Shown: positions 38,054-47,135, counted from the stretch's first letter. The stretch is 64,000 nucleotides of DNA from Oenococcus sp. UCMA 16435 (GCA_004010835.2 CP030868.2:1612001-1676000), one strand, 5' to 3'. Translations and numbers: made by a program. The notes: generated by a model from the letters alone, not told the origin.

Positions 38054-38181
38054 GACTTCAAAAAGTTGAAGAATTTTAAAAATTACGATTCTTTTTGATT
38101 AATTTATAAAAAGGAACTGTTTAATGTATCTATTTTTTGAACTATACTTACTTTTAGAAACCAATTTAAGGAGGTAGATAT

Positions 38182-39057
38182 ATGTCACAAATAAATGCTT
38201 CTGCATCGGGAACATATACTTTTGATGATAAATTCAAAGTGAATCGGCTTGGTTATGGAACAATGCAGTTAACCGGTAAGGGAACCTGGGGACCATATGG
38301 TAATCCGGAAAATGCTGTTTCTGTTATTAAAAAAGCGGTCGATTTGGGAATCAATTTCTTTGATACGGCAGATTCTTATGGACCTTGGTTCGCTGATCAC
38401 TACTTGGCGGACGGCCTGAAATCTGCAAGCAATCGTGATGAAATTTTTATTTCTGACAAGGTTGGTCAAACTCGTCAGGGGCCAAACGCTTGGACACCGC
38501 ATGGCGAACCTAATTATCTTCGGCAGCAGGTTGAAGTATCTTTAATGACCTTGGGCATCGACCACGAAGATTTGCTCTTTTTGCACCGAATTGATTCTCA
38601 TTTTTCAGTTGCAGAGCAAGTTGGCGAGTTGAAAAAAATGCAGGACGAAGGAAAGATCAAGCATATTGGTCTCAGCCAGGTAACTGTTGACCAAATCAAA
38701 GAAGCTCAAAAATACGCAAAGATTGATGCAATCGAAAATCTTTATAATGTTTCCGATCATCGTGATGACGATGTGCTTGATTATGCTGAATCCCAGCACA
38801 TGGCTTTTGTACCTTGGTTTCCATTAAATACGGGAAAACTGACTGGCAAAAACAGCCCGTTAGCCAAGATTGCCGAAAAGTATAATGCTAGTCCGGCTCA
38901 GATTGCTTTGGCCTGGTTATTGAAGAGATCGACAAACGTTCTTCCGATTCCTGGTACTAGTTCAACGGCTCATTTGGAAGATAATGTATCTGCTGCTTCA
39001 ATAAAGTTAAGTGATGATGATTTTGAAGTTGTTACTAATTTGGGTACATCTAAATAA
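38182..39057 (+). CDS. Aldo/keto reductase
   Basis: A 291-residue NADPH-dependent TIM-barrel reductase, preceded by AAGGAGG. Catalytic tetrad positions are visible: D and Y in FFDTADSYGPW, K in ISDKVGQTR, H in LLFLHRID. Near the C terminus LPIPGTSSTAHLEDN forms the cofactor-binding loop. It resembles the AKR13/YdhF-like group. Substrate not predictable. A promoter with TATACT about 30 bases upstream is plausible. Confidence 0.92.
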   Translation: MSQINASASGTYTFDDKFKVNRLGYGTMQLTGKGTWGPYGNPENAVSVIKKAVDLGINFFDTADSYGPWFADHYLADGLKSASNRDEIFISDKVGQTRQGPNAWTPHGEPNYLRQQVEVSLMTLGIDHEDLLFLHRIDSHFSVAEQVGELKKMQDEGKIKHIGLSQVTVDQIKEAQKYAKIDAIENLYNVSDHRDDDVLDYAESQHMAFVPWFPLNTGKLTGKNSPLAKIAEKYNASPAQIALAWLLKRSTNVLPIPGTSSTAHLEDNVSAASIKLSDDDFEVVTNLGTSK

Positions 39058-39083
39058 GTAGATTATCAATAATTTAATTAATT

Positions 39084-39128
39084 AAAAAGCGCTAATATGG
39101 TCTTCAATCAATCGTGTTGGAGCTTTTT
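39084..39128 (+). terminator. Terminator of the aldo/keto reductase gene
   Basis: A long imperfect stem whose base is AAAAAGC/GCTTTTTT. Confidence 0.7.
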
Positions 39129-39249
39129 TCATAAATATTTAAATTTTTTCAAATAATTGCTTAAATACTAATTTTTTATTAGTAGAATAGACAATAGTTT
39201 CTTTGAAGAGATGGGGGCGGCTGCTGTTTTTTTAAAGGATTTTATAATA

Positions 39250-40008
39250 ATGAAGACAGCAATTAACAAAGTTTCAGAATACCAAGGATTCGACATTTTT
39301 GATTACTCTTTAGAGAATGATCGAGGTACACGAATTTCAATTAGAAACTTTCCAAATTTTTGGCATGAGTACTCATTCATAGACGAAAATAGCCAACGCC
39401 AAAATCTCTTGATCGATCCTTTCGATGAAAAAAACATTGATCAAAATAAAGGAAATTGTCAAACCTTAAAATTTGTTATTCACGAAAATTCAATTACATT
39501 AAAAGAAGATTCGAAGAATTTTATTGCTAAAGAAAATAACTCTACCAAAACTTTCCCTCAAATAACTTATACTCTTTTTGAAGATGACTCGGTCACGATT
39601 AAATTCGATACAGACTTTCGAACGGATTATTCTAAATTGCCAACTTATTTAAAAAATTATTGGATTATCGCGAAAGGTCAAGTGAAGATCAAGTCGGATG
39701 ATGATTTTAATCTTGAAAGAAAACCAGTTGGACAGACTTTTGTTCTGAATGAAATGGATCGAAAAAGCATCCCGGTTCTCCAAGCAAGAGGTCCTTCTTT
39801 AAAACGGGAGCTGAGTTTTTTTACAAATATGGATCAGTTGCTTTTATCAGCAAGCGATTTAAAGAATTCAAATTCTATACTGACTGATCGAAAAGAGTCC
39901 GGCAGTGCAGTACTCGAACTTTGTTTTCAGAATTTATTTTATTTTGAAAAAAATAATCAATTAGTTGTTCGAAATAATTGGATTACGTATAGAATTAAAT
40001 ACCATTGA
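39250..40008 (+). CDS. Hypothetical beta-rich protein, copy A, upstream of MATE fragment
   Basis: A 252-residue protein from ATG 39250 (AAAGGA upstream; an in-frame extension to 39211 lacks a signal). It has no signal peptide and many alternating beta segments; recurrent patterns are FWHEYSF, VIHENSITLKED and YTLFEDDSVTIKFD. The protein at 48780 shares these as FVWQEFSF, VIHENSITFQTD and YSLFEDNSLTVKFD, so the two are paralogues. Each stands directly upstream of a copy of the same MATE gene start. Carbohydrate-binding or mutarotase-like folds have similar texture, but no catalytic motif is seen. Confidence 0.75.
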   Translation: MKTAINKVSEYQGFDIFDYSLENDRGTRISIRNFPNFWHEYSFIDENSQRQNLLIDPFDEKNIDQNKGNCQTLKFVIHENSITLKEDSKNFIAKENNSTKTFPQITYTLFEDDSVTIKFDTDFRTDYSKLPTYLKNYWIIAKGQVKIKSDDDFNLERKPVGQTFVLNEMDRKSIPVLQARGPSLKRELSFFTNMDQLLLSASDLKNSNSILTDRKESGSAVLELCFQNLFYFEKNNQLVVRNNWITYRIKYH

Positions 40009-40019
40009 ATAATTAAGGA

Positions 40020-40141
40020 ATTTTTATGCATAGTTTGACTGAGGGGAAACCGTTAAAATTAATAATTTTCTTCACGATACCGCTTTTGTTGGGGAATCTT
40101 TTTCAGCAGCTTTACACTTTTACCGATACGGTGATTGTTGG
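40020..40141 (+). repeat. 122-bp direct repeat, left copy
   Basis: Identical base for base to 49487-49608. It covers the ribosome-binding region and first 39 codons of the MATE gene. The two copies bracket about 9.35 kb. Confidence 0.95.
40026..40141 (+). pseudogene. 5' fragment of a MATE efflux gene
   Basis: Encodes MHSLTEGKPLKLIIFFTIP and on to TVIVG, identical to the first 39 residues of the intact MATE protein at 49493. The similarity stops at 40141, where the sequence continues into the inverted 5' part of an ECF transporter gene. The open frame runs to 40238 by chance. Confidence 0.9.
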
Positions 40142-40303
40142 CCCAAGCAGCACGGCAGCGATAATGACTGTAATCGGTATAATTGTCAAACTCAAAGGTC
40201 CGATTGGAATATACCCCAACAAGGGTACGAAATTTTGAATGATAACAATGGCGATAAAAAGCGCCATGATAGCTAAATGAAATGCTTTTGTTTGATGTAT
40301 CAT
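40142..40303 (-). pseudogene. 5' fragment of an ECF-transporter S-component gene
   Basis: On the minus strand, ATG at 40303 has AGAAGGG upstream and the product reads two hydrophobic segments with QNFVPLLGYIPIGPLSLTI, the typical start of an ECF S component (vitamin-uptake subunit). Similarity ends near residue 54 at the repeat junction 40141; genuine members have about 170-190 residues. A pantothenate-type S component is possible but not certain. Confidence 0.7.
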
Positions 40304-40557
40304 GATTAACCCTTCTCTACCAGCGGCTTAGATGTTACTAATTATAATATCGAATAGTGATGACCGAATTAAATACATATGTACAGTTTTAATTTTATTA
40401 AAACAATTTTTATACTCAGACGTATTAGACAGTAGTTTCTGTCTAATCTATAATCATATTGTTTTACCGATTATTCGCAAGGCGATTACAACAAAACAGA
40501 TACTTACTTTTAGTGTTTAATGGTAGTGTATCTGTTTCGTAACTAAAACTATTGATA
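40304..40557. other. Intergenic region with two hairpins
   Basis: ATTAGACAG/CTGTCTAAT is a perfect 9-bp hairpin at 40424-40447. AACAGATAC/GTATCTGTT at about 40495-40540, with a T-rich flank on the minus strand, is probably the terminator of the crotonase gene. Nothing coding is visible. Confidence 0.55.
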
Positions 40558-41358
40558 TTAATTATTTGCGAAATCAGGGTGTCGTTTTTCTAGAAAAGCC
40601 TTCATACCTTCTTTTTGATCGCTAGTAGCAAAGGTCTGAGCCCACATTTGTGTCTCAAAATCAATTGCAACGTCTAAAGGCAAATCCGCACCATCATCAA
40701 TAACGTTTTTGGCCATCGAAACAGCAATTAATCCATTTTTCATAATTGTATGAGTGATTTTATCCACTTCTGTGTCCAACTGTTCTGGAGAAACAATCTC
40801 TTCTAAAATACCGACTCTGTGTGCTTCTTCAGCATCAATCATTTGCCCAGTCGCAATCATCTCTTTTGCTTTGCCACGACCAACCAAACGAGTGAGCCGT
40901 TGTGTACCGCCAAACCCAGGTACAATTCCAAGGGTAACTTCTGGTTGACCAAACTTAGCTTTGGTTGACCCAATTCGAATATCACATGATGCGGATAGCT
41001 CAAGACCGCCACCCAATGCATAACCGTTTACTTTCGCAATTGTAATTTGTGATAATTTTTCAATTTTACCAAATGATTCATGTGCCAATCTAGATAAGTT
41101 CGCTGCTTCCAGTGAATTCATTGACTGCATTTGCGAAATATCCGCGCCAGCAACGAATGCTTTTTCACCAGCTCCAGTAATTACCAAAACTTTAATATCT
41201 TTCTCATTTGCCTTCACATAATCCAAGCATTGACCAATTTCAGCCAAAGTATCAGAGTTAAGTGCGTTAAGTGATTTTGGACGGTTAATTGTTAAATATC
41301 CAACCCCATCTTTTTCTTCAAACAATAAATTTTCATAAATTCCAGTATTCTTTGTCAT
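40558..41358 (-). CDS. Enoyl-CoA hydratase (crotonase family)
   Basis: Adds water to (or removes it from) 2-enoyl/3-hydroxyacyl-CoA, S-specific in typical members. The 266-residue protein has the acyl-CoA loop GEKAFVAGADISQM, the oxyanion/first catalytic glutamate segment ALGGGLELSASCDIR and the second glutamate in FGQPEVTLGIVPGFGGTQRL, so both catalytic glutamates are present and hydratase activity is expected. It is divergent from the aquaporin-MaoC-FabV-Pct genes; a cre-like site lies in its promoter. Crotonases are unusual in lactic acid bacteria, supporting acquisition with the island. Confidence 0.92.
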   Translation of the reverse strand: MTKNTGIYENLLFEEKDGVGYLTINRPKSLNALNSDTLAEIGQCLDYVKANEKDIKVLVITGAGEKAFVAGADISQMQSMNSLEAANLSRLAHESFGKIEKLSQITIAKVNGYALGGGLELSASCDIRIGSTKAKFGQPEVTLGIVPGFGGTQRLTRLVGRGKAKEMIATGQMIDAEEAHRVGILEEIVSPEQLDTEVDKITHTIMKNGLIAVSMAKNVIDDGADLPLDVAIDFETQMWAQTFATSDQKEGMKAFLEKRHPDFANN

Positions 41359-41392
41359 AACTAAGTAAACATCCTTTCAGTAATGTTTAATT

Positions 41393-41408
41393 AGCAAGCG
41401 CTTTCAAA
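41393..41408. promoter_or_regulatory. cre-like site upstream of the crotonase gene
   Basis: AGCAAGCGCTTTCAAA matches the reverse cre consensus at 12 of 14 defined positions. A related sequence, AGCAAGTGCTTTCG, is at 43177-43190 before fabV, so the two units may share CcpA or another regulator. Confidence 0.5.
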
Positions 41409-41661
41409 GAAAAACATAACAGGATTAGCCTAAAAAAACAAGTTAATGGTTAGTTTTTTGAATTCAAATTCATCTAATTTAATTGAAATATCAAAAGAGA
41501 TATTGTGAATAATTGATTTTTATAAGCAAAAGGTGCCGGATCTATGGACTTTTGTTAAGTATAACTTATAGTTATGGCTTGTATGAAAAACAATTAGCAT
41601 TTACTCGTAATAATTGTCTCGTTATGATAGTTTTGTCACAAAGTGACGTGGAGGTTTAATT

Positions 41662-42399
41662 ATGTATTCAGTATTAGTTACTAAGCTGGCAGCTGAATTT
41701 TTTGGTACAGCAATTTTAATCATATTAGGGAACGGCGCTGTAGCCAATATGGCTTTAAATGGTACGACCGGTCGCAATGATGGGGGTTGGCTATTTGTAG
41801 CATTGGGTTATGGATTTGGTGTCATGATTCCAGCAATGATGTTTGGTTCCATTTCGGGAAATCATTTAAATCCTGCGGTTACAATAGCTTTCGCTTCGAT
41901 TGGAAGAATTTCCTGGTCTTTGGTGATCCCGTACATCACAGTTCAATTGCTCGGTGCCATGACTGGCCAATTGGTTGTGGTTTCCACTTATTGGCCTTTT
42001 TACAAAAAAACAAGTGACGAAAGCAGTGTTTTTATGACTTTTTCAACTGGTGATGGTGCAGGCAGCTGGTTTAATGGTTTTGTGAACGAATTTTTTGGTA
42101 CATTGATATTGGTTTTTGGTGCATTGGGTTTGTATAAAGATATGTTCTTTAAAACGAATACAGATATTGCAAATATTGGGATAGGTTTGCTAATCATGGT
42201 TTTGGTTATTTCCATTGGTGGTGCAACGGGACCGGCGATCAATCCCGCTCGTGATCTTGGACCAAGGATAATTTTGGCACTATTCAAAGTCCCTAATAAG
42301 GGCAAGTCAGTGCACTGGGACTATGCATGGGTTCCTATCCTGGCACCAATTTTCGGTGGTCTTGTCGGTGCAAATATTTTTCATTTATTTTTTGACTAG
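41662..42399 (+). CDS. Aquaglyceroporin (MIP family, GlpF-like)
   Basis: A 245-residue channel with six helices and both NPA boxes: NHLNPAVTIAF and GPAINPARDLGPR. The aspartate after the second box (NPARD) is the mark of the glycerol-permeable subgroup, so small neutral solutes such as glycerol or undissociated hydroxy acids could pass. It has a GGAGG-type ribosome-binding site. Its place among acyl-CoA genes suggests it supplies the substrate or lets the product out (inference). Confidence 0.92.
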   Translation: MYSVLVTKLAAEFFGTAILIILGNGAVANMALNGTTGRNDGGWLFVALGYGFGVMIPAMMFGSISGNHLNPAVTIAFASIGRISWSLVIPYITVQLLGAMTGQLVVVSTYWPFYKKTSDESSVFMTFSTGDGAGSWFNGFVNEFFGTLILVFGALGLYKDMFFKTNTDIANIGIGLLIMVLVISIGGATGPAINPARDLGPRIILALFKVPNKGKSVHWDYAWVPILAPIFGGLVGANIFHLFFD

Positions 42400-42707
42400 T
42401 CTTTGAGTCTTTATATTTAGTATATAACTATAGGTTATGATAAGAATGAAAATTTTGTATTGGAATATTCTCGATTCAAGGTCTAAATTATGTGTTGTAG
42501 ATAATTATTTATTTCACTAGGTTGATTATAAATAATTTGTGATTTATTTATCAACTCTCTTTATTAAATAATTATCTGCTTTGTCTGGATGATGATATTT
42601 GTTGGTTAACGAAATGTTAGTGGATATTGATTTGTGAAAATAATAACAAATATCATATTGTTTTGTTAAGTTTGTTCCGAACTATGAATTGTCAAGGAGG
42701 AATTGCA

Positions 42708-43151
42708 ATGGATACCACATACAAGATTATTACAGAAGATATGATCCAAATGGGCATGAGTGGCCAATTAGTATCTAAAATTACTGAATCAGATATAGCA
42801 GAATTCGCAAGGCTTACCGGTGACAGGAATCCTGTTCATATGGATGAGGATTTTGCTAAAAGAACACAATTTGGTGGTCGAATCGCACATGGCAGTTATT
42901 CTGCATGTCTGATATCAGCGTGTATTGGTATGAAGATGCCAGGCCCTGGTGCTATATATTTGGGTCAAAATCTGCGTTTTAATCTTCCGGTTCATTTTGG
43001 CGATGTATTAGTGACCAAAGTACAAGTTATTAATATTGAGCAAAAAAAGAATTTTAAGGTAGTTGACTTGCAAACTGATGTGATAAATCAAAATGGTGAA
43101 GTCGTTACAAGCGGAGTGGCCACGGTGATGCCAGCAAAAAAAGAAATTTAG
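42708..43151 (+). CDS. MaoC-like (R)-specific enoyl-CoA hydratase
   Basis: Interconverts (R)-3-hydroxyacyl-CoA and 2-enoyl-CoA. From ATG 42708 (AAGGAGG upstream) it has 147 residues; the earlier in-frame start at 42627 has no signal. The hydratase-2 motif is complete: catalytic Asp and His in TGDRNPVHMDEDFA, then FGGRIAHGSYSACLIS. The hot-dog fold and length match PhaJ-like enzymes. With the S-specific crotonase nearby, both stereoisomers of a hydroxyacyl-CoA could be dehydrated. Confidence 0.92.
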   Translation: MDTTYKIITEDMIQMGMSGQLVSKITESDIAEFARLTGDRNPVHMDEDFAKRTQFGGRIAHGSYSACLISACIGMKMPGPGAIYLGQNLRFNLPVHFGDVLVTKVQVINIEQKKNFKVVDLQTDVINQNGEVVTSGVATVMPAKKEI

Positions 43152-43176
43152 AGTTTGATTTTTAAAACGTGATGTT

Positions 43177-43190
43177 AGCAAGTGCTTTCG
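43177..43190. promoter_or_regulatory. Second cre-like motif, upstream of fabV
   Basis: AGCAAGTGCTTTCG repeats the motif found at 41393 with one transition in the central CG. It is weaker as a cre. Confidence 0.4.
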
Positions 43191-43254
43191 TAAATATGAA
43201 TATCTCCTTTCAGAACAGATATTCACAAGTTATTTTGATTCAGAAGGGTAAATT

Positions 43255-44463
43255 ATGAGCACAGAAGTAAAAATATCGGAAAAATTAAAAGGGAATGCAG
43301 CACGTTCTGTTAATCCTTACGGATGCAAACAAGAAATTGCTGACCAGATTAATTACGTCAAAAACAAGGGCTATTATGATGGTGCAAAGAAAGCTTTGAT
43401 CATTGGAGGGTCATCAAGTTATGGACTCGCAAGCAGAATTACTGCAGCATTTGGTCAAGGAGCAGACACCATTTCAGTTGCATTTGAACGCCCGCCAAAG
43501 GATGAAACGATGTTGGGGACAGCTGGTTGGTGGAATAATATTTATTTTCGTCAACAAGCTGAGAAAGCTGGATTGATTGCTAAAAATTTTAATGGGGACG
43601 CGTTTACTGATGAAATGAAGCAACAAGTAACTGATTATATCAAGCAGAACTTTGGCGGAAAAATTGATCTACTAGTATATTCTGTTGCAGCTCCCAAAAG
43701 AACCAATCCTAAGAACAAAGATCAAATATGGCGTTCCGTGATTAAGTCGATTGGTGAACCAGTAACTGGAGAAAATATTGATTTGGAAAAGAATGAATTA
43801 TTTACTCAGACTGTTGAACCAGCTACCCCTGAAGAAGTAGAAGCCACCCGCCGTGTCATGGGCGGAGATGACTGGGAATTATGGATTGATTTCTTAAAAC
43901 AAGCGGATGTTTTAGCGGATGGATTCAAAACAATTTTGTATTCATATATTGGTCCCAAAAGCACGTATGCTTTCTATCACGAGGGGACACTAGGCGCGGC
44001 AAAGGACGCAGCTGAAGAATCCTCACATAAAATTCAGAAAAAAATCGATGATATAAACGGTGAAGCATTGATAAGTGTTTCGCGAGCTGTCACAACAAAA
44101 GCTTCGGTAGTTATTCCTATTTTTCCATTATATTGTATTGCTTTGTATAAAGTTGAAGAAAAGACAGGAACACACGAAACACCGATTATGCATAAAGATC
44201 GTTTATTCCGCGATATGGTCTACGGCAATAAACGTGAAACTGATGATCACGGACGTTTGCGTCCAGATTCGTGGGAGCAAGATCCAAAAGTTCAAAAACA
44301 AGTATCTGAATTAATGGCAAAAATAACTCCGGAAAACTTTAACTCTGATTTGACTGGTTATGCTCAATTCAGAAGAGAATTTATGCAGCTCAATGGATTT
44401 GAAGTCAAAGGTGCCAATAATGATACGGTCAATTTTGATGAAATTACAAAGTTAGAACCATAA
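43255..44463 (+). CDS. fabV: trans-2-enoyl-CoA reductase (FabV/TER family)
   Basis: Reduces 2-enoyl-CoA (crotonyl-CoA in typical TER enzymes) or enoyl-ACP with NADH. The 402-residue length is typical. The N-terminal nucleotide motif GGSSSYGLASRI is followed by the acidic position in VAFERP associated with NADH use; the catalytic tyrosine and lysine are in YHEGTLGAAK, the Y-x8-K spacing that separates FabV from other enoyl reductases; the C-terminal KITPENFNSDLTGYAQFRRE is also characteristic. Its stop lies 15 bases before the CoA-transferase gene, so they form an operon. It is the NADH-consuming step of the island pathway. Confidence 0.93.
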   Translation: MSTEVKISEKLKGNAARSVNPYGCKQEIADQINYVKNKGYYDGAKKALIIGGSSSYGLASRITAAFGQGADTISVAFERPPKDETMLGTAGWWNNIYFRQQAEKAGLIAKNFNGDAFTDEMKQQVTDYIKQNFGGKIDLLVYSVAAPKRTNPKNKDQIWRSVIKSIGEPVTGENIDLEKNELFTQTVEPATPEEVEATRRVMGGDDWELWIDFLKQADVLADGFKTILYSYIGPKSTYAFYHEGTLGAAKDAAEESSHKIQKKIDDINGEALISVSRAVTTKASVVIPIFPLYCIALYKVEEKTGTHETPIMHKDRLFRDMVYGNKRETDDHGRLRPDSWEQDPKVQKQVSELMAKITPENFNSDLTGYAQFRREFMQLNGFEVKGANNDTVNFDEITKLEP

Positions 44464-44478
44464 GAAGAGAAATGAGAT

Positions 44479-46080
44479 GTGGCTATGACGATAAAATTTA
44501 TTAAAAGTTCGGAAGTACCAAAACTTATTTCTGATAACTCAACTATTGCTTTGGAAGGATTTTTGGGGTCGGATGTGGCCGAAGAAATTCTCGAAGCAAT
44601 TAAATCTAATTTTGAGAAAACTTCCCATCCAAATCAGCTAACTATTTGGCACGCATCTGGTATCGGAGATGGTGACGATAAGGGTATGAACAATTTCGCG
44701 GTTGCTGGTTTGACTAAACGAATTGTTGGTGGCCACTGGGCACTCGCCCCGAAGTTGGAACCATTAGTAGAACACAATCAAATTGAAGCCTATAATTTCC
44801 CACAAGGCGTTTTATCACAAATTTTTAGAGATTCCGCAGCTCATAAGCCAGTCCTTATTACAAAAGTTGGTCTAGGAACTTTTATTGATCCAGATCTACA
44901 AGGGGGCAAACTTAACGCTGTGGCCACCGAAGATTTGGTTTCTAAAATTGAGATTGACGGTGAAGATTATTTAGCTTATAAAGCGCCGCGTCCGAACATT
45001 GCCATATTGAGAGGAACATTTTCTGACGAAGACGGTAACATCACCTTCGATGACGAACCACTTACATTGGAATCGACGGCGATTGCTATGGCTGCTCATA
45101 ATAATGGAGGCAAGGTATTTGTCCAAGTAAAAAGAGTGGTAAAAAATGGGTCAATGAGGCCTAAAGATATTAGAATTCCTGGCTTGCTGGTGGACTATGT
45201 AGTAGAAACTGCGGATGAGGCTATGACCATGCAAAGTAATTCTACACAATATAACCCAGATTTTATTCACGCAAATATCCTTAAAAAGGCTGGAACTATC
45301 AATGTATCGTTGGATGAAAAGAAGGTCATCGCTAGAAGGGCTGCAATGTGTTTGAATCCTGATACAGATCATATTGTTAATTATGGGATTGGAAAGTATC
45401 CAGAGACGGTTTCTTTAGTGCTTAAAGAAGAGGGCGCTGCTGATGATATTACGACTACAGTTGAACCTGGAACTTTTGGTGGTGTTCCTCTAGGAGGAGG
45501 AGACTTTGGCTGTGCGATTGCACCAGTATCAACTATTGACCAGCCTTATATGTTCGATTTTTATGATGGTGGTGGCATTGATATTGCTTTTCTTGGTTTA
45601 GCTGAGTTGGATAAACATGGGAACGTAAATGTTTCAAAATTTGGTCCAAAAATTGCTGGAACAGGTGGCTTTGTAGATATCTCACAAAATACTAAGTCAA
45701 TCATCTATACTGGCACATTTACTGCCGGAGGTTTGAAAGAAGAAATCAGAGACGGCCAATTACACATTATTCAAGAAGGCAAATACGATAAAATGGTCGA
45801 AAGTGTCGAACAGGTTACATTTAGTGGACCGGTAGCTTACGCGAATAAGCAATCAGTTTATTATGTCACTGAAAGGGCTATATTTAAGCTCGTAGATAAT
45901 GGTATTGAGTTAATTGAAATCGCACCAGGAGTTAATTTGCAAAAAGACATTCTCAACCATATGGTCTTCACGCCGATAATTTCAGATAATTTAGCATATA
46001 TGGATAAGAAAATCTTCGAGGATCCGCTAATGGGCAATATCAAGAACGAAATAGGATCGAAATTATTGATTAATAATTAG
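44479..46080 (+). CDS. Propionate-CoA-transferase-like family I CoA-transferase
   Basis: Moves CoA between carboxylic acids (for example acetyl-CoA plus a hydroxy acid). The 533-residue protein is a fused alpha-beta family I enzyme and resembles propionate CoA-transferase from start to end: HWALAPKLEPLVEHNQIEAY, TKVGLGTFIDPDLQGGK, the catalytic-glutamate region TVEPGTFGGVPLGGGDFG, FDYYDGGG-like FDFYDGGGIDIAFLGLAE and NVSKFGPKIAGTGGFVDI. Known members accept acetate, propionate, butyrate, lactate and 3-hydroxypropionate. Start is uncertain: GTG 44479 has the better spacing from AAGAAGAG, ATG 44485 is the alternative. It would activate the acid and recover CoA from the reduced product. Confidence 0.92.
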   Translation: MAMTIKFIKSSEVPKLISDNSTIALEGFLGSDVAEEILEAIKSNFEKTSHPNQLTIWHASGIGDGDDKGMNNFAVAGLTKRIVGGHWALAPKLEPLVEHNQIEAYNFPQGVLSQIFRDSAAHKPVLITKVGLGTFIDPDLQGGKLNAVATEDLVSKIEIDGEDYLAYKAPRPNIAILRGTFSDEDGNITFDDEPLTLESTAIAMAAHNNGGKVFVQVKRVVKNGSMRPKDIRIPGLLVDYVVETADEAMTMQSNSTQYNPDFIHANILKKAGTINVSLDEKKVIARRAAMCLNPDTDHIVNYGIGKYPETVSLVLKEEGAADDITTTVEPGTFGGVPLGGGDFGCAIAPVSTIDQPYMFDFYDGGGIDIAFLGLAELDKHGNVNVSKFGPKIAGTGGFVDISQNTKSIIYTGTFTAGGLKEEIRDGQLHIIQEGKYDKMVESVEQVTFSGPVAYANKQSVYYVTERAIFKLVDNGIELIEIAPGVNLQKDILNHMVFTPIISDNLAYMDKKIFEDPLMGNIKNEIGSKLLINN

Positions 46081-46087
46081 CGAGTGA

Positions 46088-46996
46088 TTAAAGAGCAGCT
46101 TGATCTTTAAAATAATCGAAAAAATATTTTCTGGTGAAGCGAGTGATATTAGTTTCTCTCTGGCCTCCCAGAGTACATAAACTTATATTCCAAGGAAAGA
46201 TTGGATTAATATCCCGATGATAGATTTTTGTTCCAGAAAAATTTTTTCCGATTGGTGTTGCAATGATCGCAGCGACGTCATCCATTTCGTTGCACATGTT
46301 AAGCAGCAGATCCCAAGATGAGGACTGAAAGAAAAAATTAGGTTGTAAATGAAATTTTTTGAGTAATTGTCTCCATTGATAAGTAACCATAAAACTATTA
46401 TCTAGGGTAATAACGTTCGTTCGACTATTGATATCTTTTATTGGGATTGATCCTTTGAAACGATTAAAAGGGTGGTTCTTGTTAAACCATACAGATACGG
46501 TATTACGATAAATTATATGTTCTCTGATTGCTGGGAATGTCGGTGGTGATACCAACACAGCAAAATCAATATCTTGAAGTATCAGCATTTTTTGGAGTTC
46601 GTAAGCCCCTTTTTCCACGATTTTTAATTCAATTTTAGGATTTTCTTTGATGAATTGAGGAATTAATTGATTAAACAGAGTTGAAATTATCACTGGTGCA
46701 ATACCTATTTTAACGATTCCTTTTTTTGTAGATGTACTATCCTGAAAATCCTTCATCATTGTATTGTATTCGACTTCGACTCTGCGAGCATCGTGTAAAA
46801 GCTCTTCTCCAATTAAAGTTAGTCCTGTTATGCGGCCGTTTGCTCTGATGAATATCTTGGTTCCTTGAAAGTTCTCCAGTTCATTTATAAATTTGCTCAA
46901 GGCCGGTTGAGATACATTCAGGTCTATGGCGCTTTTCGTCAAATTAAAGCCATGATCAACGATTCCGATTAAATATTCAATTTGTCTAATTTCCAT
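46088..46996 (-). CDS. LysR-family transcriptional regulator
   Basis: A 302-residue regulator. I place the start at 46996 (AAGAGG 7 bases upstream; product MEIRQIEYL); the TTG at 47014 is an alternative. The N-terminal helix-turn-helix (LTKSAIDLNVSQPALSKFINELE) is standard and is followed by a periplasmic-binding-fold effector domain. It converges on the CoA-transferase gene and is divergent from the alpha/beta hydrolase gene, and is the likely regulator of the island genes. An acid or CoA-ester ligand is plausible but unproven. Confidence 0.9.
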   Translation of the reverse strand: MEIRQIEYLIGIVDHGFNLTKSAIDLNVSQPALSKFINELENFQGTKIFIRANGRITGLTLIGEELLHDARRVEVEYNTMMKDFQDSTSTKKGIVKIGIAPVIISTLFNQLIPQFIKENPKIELKIVEKGAYELQKMLILQDIDFAVLVSPPTFPAIREHIIYRNTVSVWFNKNHPFNRFKGSIPIKDINSRTNVITLDNSFMVTYQWRQLLKKFHLQPNFFFQSSSWDLLLNMCNEMDDVAAIIATPIGKNFSGTKIYHRDINPIFPWNISLCTLGGQRETNITRFTRKYFFDYFKDQAAL

Positions 46997-47027
46997 CTGG
47001 GACCTCTTTGCCAAAAGTATTGTTGGA

Positions 47028-47041
47028 CACTAATAATAGTG
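47028..47041. promoter_or_regulatory. Inverted repeat in the lysR-hydrolase divergent promoter
   Basis: CACTAATAATAGTG, arms CACTA/TAGTG, 32 bases before the lysR start. A symmetric site of this size in a divergent LysR promoter is a normal operator. Confidence 0.55.
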
Positions 47042-47135
47042 ACACATCAAAAGCAAAAAAGTACTTGACAAGCAGTTATTAATTTTCATAAGTTGTTCCG
47101 AAATCTTTAAATTAAAGGCGAAGAAAGGTTTTGTC

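Noticed and set aside
40026..40238. 70-codon open frame as a small MATE-like protein
   Set aside because: Only the first 39 codons are MATE; the rest is the reverse strand of an ECF gene fragment.
40558..46080. Classical butyrate synthesis from acetyl-CoA
   Set aside because: No 3-hydroxybutyryl-CoA dehydrogenase, butyryl-CoA dehydrogenase or Etf genes are in the island; the thiolase at 63532 is 15 kb away and fits the mevalonate pathway.
44479..46080. Lactate-to-propionate acrylate pathway
   Set aside because: The CoA-transferase would fit, but the radical-type lactoyl-CoA dehydratase subunits and activator are absent.
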